DNA of 64,000 nucleotides from Psychrobacter sp. UBA3480 (GCF_002377945.1 NZ_DFQV01000021.1:80793-144792), one strand, 5' to 3'; positions 29,018 through 38,434 are shown, counted from the first letter of the stretch. Translations and numbers: made by a program. Notes: generated from the letters alone by a model not told the origin.

Positions 29018-29797
29018 TTAAAAGTTGTTTTTCAGCTCACGTAACGCTGCAAATACCGTTAACGACTTCTCATCATCGATAGGCATTTTGGATTTAACTC
29101 CTGCGATTACACTCGGCTCTTGTGTACGTAAAAACACATTTACCGTGCGCTCATGCTCTAGTGTCACTGGTAGCGTTGCCATGCCTTGTTCAGTTTGTAC
29201 CTCTGCTCGTGCTAAGGCTTGCTGCATCGATTCATTGTCAGGTTCAATAGATAGACCAAAACGTAGGTTACTGGCCGTATATTCATGCGCCGGATACAGT
29301 AGCGCCTCATGAGGCAAGCCGTTCAAACGCTTAAAGCTCTCATGCAGTTGCTCAATCGTACCAGTAAACACACGTCCACAACCTGCACTAAACAACGTAT
29401 CACCGCAGAAACAATGCTTTTGCCCATCGATATCTAAGATATATGCCATATGGCTAGCGGTGTGCCCTGACACATCCCAGACTTGCGCAGAGCAGCCCCA
29501 TGCGCTCACCGTGCTACCATCTTTGATAGTTTGATCTTCATCGACGCCATGCTCACTATGCGCAACCAGGTGAGTCATCGGATACGATTCCTGTAACTCT
29601 GCGACACCGCCGATATGATCATGATGATGGTGAGTCGTCCAAATCGAGGTTAGCTCCAGTTCATGCGTCTCTAGATAATCAATGACCGGCTGGGCTTGGC
29701 CTGGATCGATGACAATCGCCTGCTTATTATTTTCATTAATCAATGTCCAGATATAGTTATCGCTAAATGCTTTAATTGGGTGAATACGGATACTCAT
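29018..29797 (-). CDS. gloB: Hydroxyacylglutathione hydrolase (glyoxalase II)
   Basis: The 259-residue protein is a metallo-beta-lactamase-fold enzyme that splits S-lactoylglutathione to lactate and glutathione. The zinc motif THHHHDHIGG is seen at about residues 55-64, and the FCGDTLFSAGCGRVF and YPAHEYTASNLRF glyoxalase II signatures follow. The start is an ATG with AAGGAC six bases before. The gene sits between yejA and yejB on the same strand, though its function is unrelated to peptide import. No gloA is nearby. Confidence 0.93.
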   Translation of the reverse strand: MSIRIHPIKAFSDNYIWTLINENNKQAIVIDPGQAQPVIDYLETHELELTSIWTTHHHHDHIGGVAELQESYPMTHLVAHSEHGVDEDQTIKDGSTVSAWGCSAQVWDVSGHTASHMAYILDIDGQKHCFCGDTLFSAGCGRVFTGTIEQLHESFKRLNGLPHEALLYPAHEYTASNLRFGLSIEPDNESMQQALARAEVQTEQGMATLPVTLEHERTVNVFLRTQEPSVIAGVKSKMPIDDEKSLTVFAALRELKNNF

Positions 29798-29849
29798 GTT
29801 AAGTCCTTACCGGTAGTTATTTTTGTTACGTGTTATTTTGAGTTATCTA

Positions 29850-30019
29850 GGGCGTGTCCTCAATTCAAACGAGTGTCCTCTAAATGGGCTAAAAACAGCT
29901 AAATTTTGCCAAACATCGTCAAATAGTTGGTCAATATCTCGATATTATCTGCACTATTTTCCTCGTTTGACGGCAATTTATCTCATTTTTATCACCATTT
30001 TTAAAATGAGGACACGCCC
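29850..30019. mobile_element. 170-bp MITE-like element with GGGCGTGTCC termini
   Basis: The element begins GGGCGTGTCCTCA and ends with its complement (TGAGGACACGCCC), giving a perfect 13-bp terminal inverted repeat. It is flanked by TA on both sides, compatible with a TA target duplication. It contains no transposase. A truncated relative is at 62072-62170 and a partial one at 23351-23398. It separates yejA from gloB. The family is not identified; IS5-like or Tc1/mariner-like origin is possible. Confidence 0.72.
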
Positions 30020-30120
30020 TAATCTAACTGTTATTTGATAGCAATAGCATATATTTAATAAAACAACATATAGGCTCAGCTGTCCGTTGTTATCGGGTCA
30101 AGCTTTATAGTAAATACTGT

Positions 30121-31956
30121 TTATTGTTTTAAATATTTATTGATACGCCCTTCTGCCTCTTTATCCACCCACCAGTAATCGATACCAACAGCATTGGTTG
30201 GTAGTTTTTCAGTATGGCGATACTGATCCCAATAGGCGACATTGGTGCCAGATTTGCCGTATAGCGGTACGACATAATGCCCTGCGCGTAACAACCGATC
30301 TAGCACCTGCGTATACAGTACGATCTCGTCACGATTTTTAGCATTACCAAGGGCAGCAACGACCTTATCGACGGCTGCATTCTTGATACCAGCACTATTA
30401 TGATTACCCGGCTCGTCAGCAGCAGCGCTACCCCAAAATGCCGCTTGCTCAGCACCAGGAGATAGACTTTGAGCAAACACGTCCACGACCATATCATAAT
30501 CAAAACGGCGCATACGCTCATAATATTGTGGCCCATCGACTTGGCGCAATGTTGCATCAAATCCCAAGCGTTTTAGATTGCGAATATAAGGCAACAAGAC
30601 ACGGCCCATGGTCTCGCCTGTCATCAAAATCTCAATCTGAGCAAGCGATCCATCAAGTTGATATAGTTTCATATCCTCATAATAAAACCCAGCCTCTAAT
30701 AGAAGCTGGCGCGCTTCTAATAATCCTTGACGATTAAAACCATTACCATCACTGGTGGATAGCTGCCATTCTGCTAATGTGGCTTCACGCTGAGTCAGTT
30801 CAAGCTCAGACAATAAAGGCGTCAATACCTGTATCTCTGCATCAGATGGCGTACCCGTTGCAGCGAGCTCTGAACCATGAAAGAAGCTCTGCAAGCGTTC
30901 ATATTGCCCATGAAATAGGGTTTTATTCATCCATTCAAAATCATAAGCAGCTGTCAGTGCTTGGCGAACTTTGATATCTTGAAAGATTGGACGGCGCAAA
31001 TTCATCACCAATGCTTGCATCGGTACTGGATTTTGACTGGTTATCGTCTCTTTTTGGATAAGCCCTGCTTTTACCGCCGGAAAATTATACCCAGTTACCC
31101 AGTTAGATGCTTTGTTTTCGGGACGAAAACGGTATTGACCAGATTTAAAACCTTCAAAGGCAATTTCATCGCTTTGATAATAAACAAACTTAATCATATC
31201 AAAATTGTAGCGGCCACGATTGACCATCAAATCACGACCCCAATAATTGGGATCACGTATATAACTTACCGAACGTCCCGCATCGACTCGACCTAATTTA
31301 TAAGGACCACTACCCATCAATGGTGATAGGCTGATTTTCTCAAAATCGGTATCAATGGAAGATTTGGCAAATATAGGAAACTGTCCAACGGTTAATAAAA
31401 TCTCTTTGTTTTCAGTAGACGCAAAGACAAACTTTACTTGTTGATCATTGATGATTTGAATGTCTTTGATATCACTTAGATAACTGCGAATATACATGGG
31501 GCCTTTATTCAATATCGCCTCAAAAGTCGCTTTTACATCGCGACTGGTCACAGCAGACCCATCCCAAAAAAGAGCATCAGGATTGAGATGATAGATAATC
31601 CAGCTCGTATCATCTGGATCATATGTCACTTTACTTGCCAGCTGCGGATACATGGTAAAAGCTTCATTCAATGAGCCAGTCATCAAAGTATCATACAGAT
31701 AGTCTGTGCCAATCATCGCCACACCCGTAGTCATCCATTTATTGGCGCTATTAAACGTACCGCGAGCATCTAGAGAAAGCGTGCCCCCTGATGGCGCTTT
31801 TGGATTGGCATAGGGCATGTATGGCGCGCTGATATACTCAGTAGAGCTATTGTGACCAAGCGCTGTCGTCGTGATGGGTGCAGCGATACTGCTCGATATC
31901 CAGCTGACGGTAACGGTTAGCAAAACAGCTTTTAACAGGGCATTTTTTATTATCAT
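30121..31956 (-). CDS. yejA: Extracellular peptide-binding protein YejA
   Basis: The protein has about 611 residues and a signal peptide of about 26 residues ending ISSSIAA. It is a family 5 solute-binding protein (SBP_bac_5) of the large YejA type, with the SASMGSGPYKLG-like SPLMGSGPYKLGRVDAGRSV region, DPNYWGRD, and RRPIFQDIKVRQALTAAYDFEW. It delivers peptides to YejB/YejE. The frame runs up to a TTG at 31998, but ATG 31956 puts the signal peptide at the terminus. The rest of the importer lies downstream beyond a MITE and gloB, so co-transcription is uncertain. Confidence 0.92.
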   Translation of the reverse strand: MIIKNALLKAVLLTVTVSWISSSIAAPITTTALGHNSSTEYISAPYMPYANPKAPSGGTLSLDARGTFNSANKWMTTGVAMIGTDYLYDTLMTGSLNEAFTMYPQLASKVTYDPDDTSWIIYHLNPDALFWDGSAVTSRDVKATFEAILNKGPMYIRSYLSDIKDIQIINDQQVKFVFASTENKEILLTVGQFPIFAKSSIDTDFEKISLSPLMGSGPYKLGRVDAGRSVSYIRDPNYWGRDLMVNRGRYNFDMIKFVYYQSDEIAFEGFKSGQYRFRPENKASNWVTGYNFPAVKAGLIQKETITSQNPVPMQALVMNLRRPIFQDIKVRQALTAAYDFEWMNKTLFHGQYERLQSFFHGSELAATGTPSDAEIQVLTPLLSELELTQREATLAEWQLSTSDGNGFNRQGLLEARQLLLEAGFYYEDMKLYQLDGSLAQIEILMTGETMGRVLLPYIRNLKRLGFDATLRQVDGPQYYERMRRFDYDMVVDVFAQSLSPGAEQAAFWGSAAADEPGNHNSAGIKNAAVDKVVAALGNAKNRDEIVLYTQVLDRLLRAGHYVVPLYGKSGTNVAYWDQYRHTEKLPTNAVGIDYWWVDKEAEGRINKYLKQ

Positions 31957-32068
31957 GACGTTATAACAAACCTCTATGCTAACCAATATAAATATCAAAA
32001 CGTAAAGCCTGACAGCAAAACAGCGTTATAGCAAAATTTTATCATAACAAACTTAGGTTTTTTAACCT

Positions 32069-32131
32069 AATGGTTTGCCGTGGATATCGCTTCATGGTGA
32101 TAGCATTAAGTCATATCCACGGCAAACCATT
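32069..32131. repeat. Long inverted repeat upstream of yejA
   Basis: Two perfect 19-bp arms (32069-32087 and 32113-32131; AATGGTTTGCCGTGGATAT and complement) surround a 25-base spacer. A second small hairpin (TTAGGTT...AACCTAA, 32054-32070) abuts it. The structure is about 110 bases before the yejA start. No T-run follows in either direction, so it is not a standard terminator. Confidence 0.7.
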
Positions 32132-32174
32132 ATTACTACGCGCTAGCATGACCAAACTGTCTGTTTATACATAT

Positions 32175-32209
32175 AAAAAAGGCGCAACCATGGTCAGTTG
32201 CGCCTTTTT
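32175..32209 (-). terminator. Terminator of serC
   Basis: A 13-bp perfect stem (AAAAAGGCGCAAC and complement) with an eight-base loop; six T follow on the minus strand. It is about 50 bases after the serC stop. Confidence 0.85.
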
Positions 32210-32260
32210 CGATATGAGTTTATATATGAAAACTTTATACGCTAACAGTTATTATTTTGC

Positions 32261-33388
32261 TTAGGCGTGCTTTTTTTCAAAGGCAATCATAAAGTCAACC
32301 AACTGCTGTACCCACTCAAGTGGTACGGCATTGTAAATACTGGCTCGCATACCGCCTACGTCACGATGACCTTTTAGATTTAACAAGCCAGCTTTTTCTG
32401 ACTCTTCTAAGAATACTTTATCAAGGCTGCTGTCTGCTAAAGTAAACGGCACGTTCATGATAGAGCGATACTTAGAATCTATTGGATTATTATAGAAACT
32501 GCTCTCATCGATTGTCTTATAAAGTAAATCGGCTTTTTGCTGATTGATTTTACCGATAGCAGCCACACCGCCCTGCTCTTCCAACCAATCAAACACTAAC
32601 CCAGCTAAGTACCAAGAATACGTCGCTGGCGTGTTAGACATAGACTCTTTATCAGCTTGATGCTCATAGTTCAACAGCATAGGACACCATTCACTTGCTT
32701 GCCCCATCAAATCTTCACGGATAATGACAATAACCAAACCTGCAGGACCAATGTTTTTCTGTGCACCCGCGTAGATCATACCAAACTTAGACACATCTAT
32801 CGGCTGTGACAAGATACAAGATGACATATCAGCAATAATTGGCGCATCGACTTGTGGCGGCTCAAATATCTGTAGGCCATGAATCGTTTCATTGGCACAA
32901 TAATGAAAATAAGCGGCGTCTTCACTGATATTCCAATCGCTTTGCGCTGGTACGTCAGTAAAGTTATTCTCTTTACCAGTCGCAACTAGGTTAATCTCGC
33001 CCAAACCCAACGCTTCATATCGCTTGGCTTCCTTGATTGCTTTACCTGACCATGCACCTGTCGTCAAATAGTCACCGCGTCCGCCATTTAACAGATTCAA
33101 TGGAATCGCAGAAAACTGTAAACTAGCGCCACCTTGCAAAAACAGCACTTTATAGTTATCTGGTATTTCCATAAGCGTGCGTAGCTTAGCTTCCGCCTTG
33201 TCAGTAATGGCCATATACTCTTTGCTACGATGGCTAACTTCCATGACCGACAGGCCGCGACCTTGCCAATCAAGCAGTTCGCTCTGTGCGCGCTCTAATA
33301 CGGCTGTTGGCATGGTAGCAGGTCCAGCACAAAAATTTGGCAGGCGATGCGGTGTAGTAGTTGCTGTAGACGTTGGGGTTGTAGGCAT
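32261..33388 (-). CDS. serC: Phosphoserine aminotransferase SerC
   Basis: The 375-residue PLP enzyme transfers an amino group from glutamate to 3-phosphohydroxypyruvate in serine synthesis, and also acts in pyridoxal phosphate synthesis. Seen: the FCAGPATMP start, LLFLQGGAS-like VLFLQGGASLQF, and the PLP lysine in YAGAQKNIGPAG. GTG at 33394 is only two bases after TAGGA; ATG 33388 is eight bases after it, so I use the ATG. A short Pro/Thr-rich N-terminal extension (residues 2-14) is not part of the usual family start. Neighbours are a HolD candidate upstream and yejA downstream beyond a terminator. Confidence 0.95.
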   Translation of the reverse strand: MPTTPTSTATTTPHRLPNFCAGPATMPTAVLERAQSELLDWQGRGLSVMEVSHRSKEYMAITDKAEAKLRTLMEIPDNYKVLFLQGGASLQFSAIPLNLLNGGRGDYLTTGAWSGKAIKEAKRYEALGLGEINLVATGKENNFTDVPAQSDWNISEDAAYFHYCANETIHGLQIFEPPQVDAPIIADMSSCILSQPIDVSKFGMIYAGAQKNIGPAGLVIVIIREDLMGQASEWCPMLLNYEHQADKESMSNTPATYSWYLAGLVFDWLEEQGGVAAIGKINQQKADLLYKTIDESSFYNNPIDSKYRSIMNVPFTLADSSLDKVFLEESEKAGLLNLKGHRDVGGMRASIYNAVPLEWVQQLVDFMIAFEKKHA

Positions 33389-33480
33389 AATCACAGTCCT
33401 AGGTATGATGAAATAAAAGGATGCTTTTTATTTCAGTTTGTTGATAAAGGCATTGGTATCGATGTTAGTTTTCATACAAC

Positions 33481-34380
33481 TCAATGAGATATCTGCTCCC
33501 ACAGTTGACGTTTAGCATCACTGTCTGCGAGCATTTCTTCTAATGTCGGTACAGTGGTCAGATTGGGATGTTGGAGGCCGTTAGGCAGCGCTGTCAGTGC
33601 AGCAACTTGTATCTCTTCACTCCGGCCAATTCGAAAGATATATCCTGCAAGACTGGCATTGGCAAGCTCAGCAGTATCCATACCGTCGCAAATCGGGAAT
33701 GATGTTGTCTCGCAAGTGATTGATAGCGCTTGAATGATGTTTTGCCATAGTTTCTGACTGTCACTATTTAGCGCTTTGATATCAACCACTATTACCCAGT
33801 CACCATAGCGGCCACCTTGCAAGTCAAATGGTGCTACTTTTTTTAAGCTATCATCATTTATGCTGTCATCACTAGCACTCTGTGGAAAACTACTTTGCGG
33901 AAAATTATTCTGCGCAAATTGAGGTTGCTCAATAGGTGCATTCGTAGAGGTTACAGCAGTTTGGTTCGATGTAGTACTTGGGATGTCATGATAGATAGAC
34001 CCAGTACTTGAACTAACAGTAGTTGAATCAACGGAATCAAAACTATAAATAACAGGGCTTTGCTCGCTAGCCGTCTGCTCAGCGGTAGCTTGCAAATCAG
34101 GATCATACTCATCGGCAACATAGCCCTTAGCATTGTAATCATAACCATCAGTCGATCGATCAACTGTGCCTAAAATTCCAACGCTCACTACTTCATTGTT
34201 ACTAGACTCAATATCAGTGGAAACAATATTTGACTGCTCAACCGAAGCTGTCGCAATGTCAGCCATATTGATGGTTTCTGACTCAGGTTGTACCCACTGA
34301 TTGATACCTATCATCGCTAGAATTTGGCGTTGCTGCACACGGCGCTGTAATACAGTTAGCGGGTCTTGGGTATCACTCAT
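33481..34380 (-). CDS. Probable DNA polymerase III psi subunit (HolD-like) with long low-complexity linker
   Basis: The 299-residue protein has no strong motif. Residues 16-30 (QRQILAMIGINQWV) resemble the N-terminal clamp-loader-contacting helix of E. coli psi (QLQQLGITQW). The last 115 residues resemble the psi body: WVIVVDI, then PICDGMDTAELANASLAGYIFRIG, and PTLEEMLADSDAKRQLWEQI against the E. coli ending PALTDLRANPTARAALWQQI. Between them are about 140 Ser/Thr/Asp-rich residues of low complexity. E. coli psi has 137 residues. The comparison is by eye from memory, so this is a reasoned candidate rather than a firm call. serC follows after 92 bases. Confidence 0.6.
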   Translation of the reverse strand: MSDTQDPLTVLQRRVQQRQILAMIGINQWVQPESETINMADIATASVEQSNIVSTDIESSNNEVVSVGILGTVDRSTDGYDYNAKGYVADEYDPDLQATAEQTASEQSPVIYSFDSVDSTTVSSSTGSIYHDIPSTTSNQTAVTSTNAPIEQPQFAQNNFPQSSFPQSASDDSINDDSLKKVAPFDLQGGRYGDWVIVVDIKALNSDSQKLWQNIIQALSITCETTSFPICDGMDTAELANASLAGYIFRIGRSEEIQVAALTALPNGLQHPNLTTVPTLEEMLADSDAKRQLWEQISH

Positions 34381-34494
34381 TCGACTCTACTATCCTACTC
34401 ATTTTGTTTATATCATTTATAGATGTTTTTATGGTTTTGGCAGCTCTCATTAAGCATGCGCTATACTATCAATTAAGTAATAAATACATGCCCA

Positions 34495-37416
34495 TCAAAA
34501 CAGCTGTCGAATACCGAGCCAACGCTCTGATATTGCCAACAAACAATCGTATTCATCTTGGCTGATTATCGTATCGTGTAACATCACCGTATGCAACGTA
34601 CTTAGCCATTGGCGATACTCATTATGAGTAGGCTGGCTCATTTCACTTTCATTATAATCTATTTGACTACCATCCTGTTGCTTCTCTCGATAATTATCAG
34701 CATTCGGATCACCTACCAAGCGCTTGATAAAGTGATTGGCAGAGACAGGAACCGCAGAAATAATCGCCAATAACTGAATGCTATTCAAGTGCTGTGCGGT
34801 CAATAATAGCCACTGTAAATTAACATCGCTTACTGTCATAAGATCAATATCAATCAAGCGCGCATGCCGTCTCAAATCTACAATATAATGCGCCACACTG
34901 TCAGTACCCTCACTCAATAGCGATTGGTCATGCAGTGAGATCATCTGGCCTTTGGCATCTTTTGATAGTCGATAAGCCAATAAGACAACAACTGATACTT
35001 CTGATTTACTAAGTCCTGTAAACGCCTGACTTGAAGGATCTAGTTGCGCCCTTACGTCTTCCATACCAGTCTTCAGTATTTGCGGCCATAGAGACTGCGC
35101 GTCTGTATCTTGTAAAACTTTAGACAATATCGGTAGCAACTGCTGCAAATGTAGCGCTTGCCATAGTGATAATATTGGCGATTTTTTTTGTGCTAAAGCT
35201 AATGGGTTATTCAGAACAATTGCATGAGAGCTATCACTAGCTATATTTTTATCTGACGAATCAGAAGCTAAGCTTTTGGTTAAGTCAAATGTCAGCTGTT
35301 GGTTAAATAACTCAAATATGCCCTGCTGATATCGCAACAACATCGTACGGCATTTCTCTTGTTTTTTATAGTACTGATGACTGTCGTGACTATGATCGTG
35401 TTTACTTTTGAGCTTTAGATTTTCGATACATAGTTCAGATAAATTCTTTTGACGCAATTGGTTTAAGGCGAGTTCAATCAAAGCGCTGTCTAAACGCCTA
35501 TCCAAACTGGCTACTACTGTCATCAGCTTAGTATCTATCCTATGCGGCAATACTTGCTCATGGGAAGTCGAGTCAGTAGCAACAAAGAGCCCGTCATTCC
35601 AAATATCATTCAAACTATACATGGCAGTTGTTGATAAGGGTTGATACTGATGACAAAGCAAGACAGCTTCGACTAATGCTAGCGCACCTAAAGGATGATG
35701 ACTATGGTTGAGTATGTACTGAGGTAGTGATACCTTTTTAATATCATTAAACCCAATTAATGTGTTTTCTGGTAGGTCAGCGTCAGGTTTGGACTGCCAC
35801 GGTTTTAATAGCTGATGAACGCCAACGTCTTCGGCCTGTACTTGAAGCCGCCCATCGACCACCACATCAGCTTCTACGGCAAACTCTAAACCGTCATCAA
35901 TCTCTAATTCGCCATTATCTTTATTACGATTTTCGCTTATAGATTCAGCAAGAACTTTTGCGTCACTTATCTGTTTATTGTCTCTTATATTAATCGTTGC
36001 AGCTGTTTGAGTCTCAAATACTGACGAATGCTGCACGTTTCTTTCTGGCAAATATTCACTTAGGCTATTTTCTTTTGTTGCCCCCCAATCACCTAAGCGT
36101 CGTTGCCTATATATTTCTTTGACCTTTTGCTGATTTATTCGCTTTTCTTTGGCGACTTGTACCGCAAACTCATGATAAGCATCCGCATTAATAGCGCTCA
36201 TACGCTCAGTCAAGCTTGGATGTGTGGCAAACCATGACACATCACCCAAGTCTGCCCCACTACTAGCAAAGAAAAAATGACTGAGTCCATTGATATCGGC
36301 GATGCCAGACAAACGCGAGCCGAGCGAGTCTTGATGAATAGCTTTTAAGGTTTCGATAATCGCAGGCATACGTGTTAACTGAACGCTGGTGGCATCAGCA
36401 AGTAGCTCGCGCTCACGATTAAAACTGTGCTTAATCAACTGCGCGCTTGCCATACTAGAGAAGCTCAAACCATGCAGTAGCAATGTCCAGACACTACGCG
36501 GGGCTTGACGATCTATTATAGGTGGCGTTTGCACCCATTTAGACTGACGCTTGGCTGAGGACTGCTGTTGTTGTGATTGCTGCTGCCAATAAGCGACCCA
36601 TTCACTATGCGTGGTGAAATTAGCGGTTTGCGCTTCTGTATTGCGTGCAAGCGTATCAACCTGTCTCTGTGATAGAAACTTTTGGGAAATACTATCGCTA
36701 TCAAAATAACGGTAATTAGATATTGGGTCACTCCAGTCGTATAGTATCTGCAAGCCTGCCAATACCACCATCAGCTGTAAATTGAACGTAGCATCACCGT
36801 GCAATATATGACCATATTCATGACCAATGAGTCCGTATAGCGCCTCATCAGACAGTTTATCTAACGCACCTTGAGTAACGACGAGTACCATATCTGAGCT
36901 ATGGCGACCAGCGACGAAACCGTTGATACCCTGCTCGTCAGGTAGCACGTACAAAATAGGGGTTTGCAAACCTGCCGCAATGGCCAGTTGTTGAGCGATT
37001 TCATAGTAGCGACGATAAACGGGCGGAAAATCGCGCTCGTCACGTACTGCTATATGACGTGAACTATAGCGAACCTTTTCTTCAGCTTCGTGTTGATGAG
37101 CGACTCCTTGACTGTGCTCCCATGCTTCTTGGCTGTTATCAATGAATAGCCTAACCGCCCCTACTCGCTGAGCAATAGCGCGACCACCTGCTCGCAGGCG
37201 TCGATATTCTAAAAAACTACCACCAACGAAACTACCTAACGTCAAGACAATGACCAGAACCAATACCCAATGATATATGCCGCCTGTAAATACTGTCAGC
37301 AGTATAGACATGACAGCCAGTCCTACAGCCATATGAGCAAGTACAATCAGGAAAAACAGTCCATAAAGTAATAGACTGCGCCGCGTACGTATCCGCTGTT
37401 CACCAAAAAAATCCAT
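34495..37416 (-). CDS. M48 family membrane metalloprotease with large C-terminal region
   Basis: The protein has 973 residues. It starts MDFFGEQRIRTRRS and two membrane helices follow, as in HtpX-like proteases paired with LemA. The zinc motif HEYGH is at residues 199-203 and a second ligand region FNRERELLADATSVQL follows near 340. The catalytic domain ends near residue 440. The remaining 530 residues are not a family I recognise, with low-complexity acidic parts and an end segment reminiscent of a tellurite-resistance (TerB-like) fold. The frame is open to a TTG at 37443, but the conserved MDFF start is at 37416. lemA lies just upstream. Confidence 0.86.
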   Translation of the reverse strand: MDFFGEQRIRTRRSLLLYGLFFLIVLAHMAVGLAVMSILLTVFTGGIYHWVLVLVIVLTLGSFVGGSFLEYRRLRAGGRAIAQRVGAVRLFIDNSQEAWEHSQGVAHQHEAEEKVRYSSRHIAVRDERDFPPVYRRYYEIAQQLAIAAGLQTPILYVLPDEQGINGFVAGRHSSDMVLVVTQGALDKLSDEALYGLIGHEYGHILHGDATFNLQLMVVLAGLQILYDWSDPISNYRYFDSDSISQKFLSQRQVDTLARNTEAQTANFTTHSEWVAYWQQQSQQQQSSAKRQSKWVQTPPIIDRQAPRSVWTLLLHGLSFSSMASAQLIKHSFNRERELLADATSVQLTRMPAIIETLKAIHQDSLGSRLSGIADINGLSHFFFASSGADLGDVSWFATHPSLTERMSAINADAYHEFAVQVAKEKRINQQKVKEIYRQRRLGDWGATKENSLSEYLPERNVQHSSVFETQTAATINIRDNKQISDAKVLAESISENRNKDNGELEIDDGLEFAVEADVVVDGRLQVQAEDVGVHQLLKPWQSKPDADLPENTLIGFNDIKKVSLPQYILNHSHHPLGALALVEAVLLCHQYQPLSTTAMYSLNDIWNDGLFVATDSTSHEQVLPHRIDTKLMTVVASLDRRLDSALIELALNQLRQKNLSELCIENLKLKSKHDHSHDSHQYYKKQEKCRTMLLRYQQGIFELFNQQLTFDLTKSLASDSSDKNIASDSSHAIVLNNPLALAQKKSPILSLWQALHLQQLLPILSKVLQDTDAQSLWPQILKTGMEDVRAQLDPSSQAFTGLSKSEVSVVVLLAYRLSKDAKGQMISLHDQSLLSEGTDSVAHYIVDLRRHARLIDIDLMTVSDVNLQWLLLTAQHLNSIQLLAIISAVPVSANHFIKRLVGDPNADNYREKQQDGSQIDYNESEMSQPTHNEYRQWLSTLHTVMLHDTIISQDEYDCLLAISERWLGIRQLF

Positions 37417-37456
37417 CAGATTAGGCTGCCTAGAGTTCGCCAAAATTATCTAAACC

Positions 37457-38053
37457 TTAGCCCATATTGACAATCGGTGCCTGAGCAATCGCTTCTCTAT
37501 CTTCAAATACCAACGGACTGAGTGGACGAAAGCCAAACGTCGTACTAACGAGGTTATTAGGAAAGACTTCGCGATCATTATTATAAAACATTACGCTGTC
37601 ATTATAATGCTGACGGGCAAATCCGATGCGATTTTCCGTATTGGTTAGTTCGTCCATGAGTTCCTTGATCATACTATCGGCTTTGAGCTCTGGGTAGGCT
37701 TCGACGACAGCGGAAAATTGACCCAACGCTTTAGACAGCATACCTTCTGCTTTTGCAAACAGTGCCATATGCTCTAGCGAGTCTGGCTGATGCTTATTAG
37801 AGTCTTGTAGATCTTGGGCATGATTGCGCGCGCTAATGACGCGAGTGAGTGTTTCTTCTTCATGACTCAAATAACGCTTGGCAGTTTCGACCAAATTTGG
37901 AATCAGATCATGACGACGCTTTAATTGCACATCTATTTGAGCAAAGCCATTCTTTGCTTGGTTCCGTGCGCGTACCAATCTATTGAAAATGGATACCCCA
38001 AACACAACCACCAACACCAAAAATGCAATGAATAGCCAAACAAACATCTTCAT
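37457..38053 (-). CDS. LemA family protein
   Basis: The 198-residue protein has one N-terminal membrane helix (about 5-25) followed by the helical LemA domain with the FAQIDVQLKRRHDLIPNLVETAKRYLSHE pattern. The C-terminal end has the FNNLVSTTFGFRPLS-like FPNNLVSTTFGFRPLSPL signature. LemA proteins are membrane-anchored and commonly sit beside M48 proteases, as here; their biochemical role is unresolved. GGAG at seven bases before ATG 38053 fixes the start over an in-frame TTG at 38059. The protease gene follows almost immediately. Confidence 0.9.
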   Translation of the reverse strand: MKMFVWLFIAFLVLVVVFGVSIFNRLVRARNQAKNGFAQIDVQLKRRHDLIPNLVETAKRYLSHEEETLTRVISARNHAQDLQDSNKHQPDSLEHMALFAKAEGMLSKALGQFSAVVEAYPELKADSMIKELMDELTNTENRIGFARQHYNDSVMFYNNDREVFPNNLVSTTFGFRPLSPLVFEDREAIAQAPIVNMG

Positions 38054-38230
38054 AATCAAACTCCAAGGTGTCTAGAATGTTAATAAAAAGTTAATACATT
38101 GTATTTTAACTCATATTAATCAATAAAACCTTAGAACTAGATCGGAACTATAAAGGAAATCGAACAGGAAATTAAATTGAAAACTACATAAGCAATTAGC
38201 TAACCATCAGACAAAAATTTGACCCAAAAA

Positions 38231-38253
38231 AAGCCCTTTACAATGAAGGGCTT
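38231..38253 (-). terminator. Terminator downstream of 4.5S RNA
   Basis: An 8-bp stem (AAGCCCTT and complement) with a seven-base loop, followed on the minus strand by seven T. It lies between ffs and lemA on the minus strand. Confidence 0.7.
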
Positions 38254-38317
38254 AATACATTACAAATATGTCTTTGATACTTTATAAATATAATTAGCAA
38301 ATTTTAGGCAAAAAAAA

Positions 38318-38432
38318 GCGACTCCATCAGCACATCCTCGGCACACACTATAACTATTACCGTTGCTACCTTCCGGTCCTGGCGGGATTCATAGAACAAT
38401 GTTGCGAGGCTACCAATGGAGCCACCAGTCGC
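38318..38432 (-). ncRNA. ffs: 4.5S signal recognition particle RNA (small bacterial type)
   Basis: Read on the minus strand, this 115-base unit has closing arms (GCGACT at the 5' end and AGTCGC at the 3' end) and, in the apical part, the SRP core GCCAGGACCGGAAGGTAGCA, which is the Ffh-binding site with its GGAA-type tetraloop. A run of seven T follows the 3' end. The RNA pairs with Ffh to target inner-membrane proteins. Length is the usual ~114 bases of the small bacterial form. Confidence 0.93.
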
Positions 38433-38434
38433 AA

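Noticed and set aside
30121..31956. Possible nickel- or dipeptide-specific importer instead of Yej
   Set aside because: The large YejA-type binding protein together with a fused double ATPase and both permease signatures fits YejABEF better.
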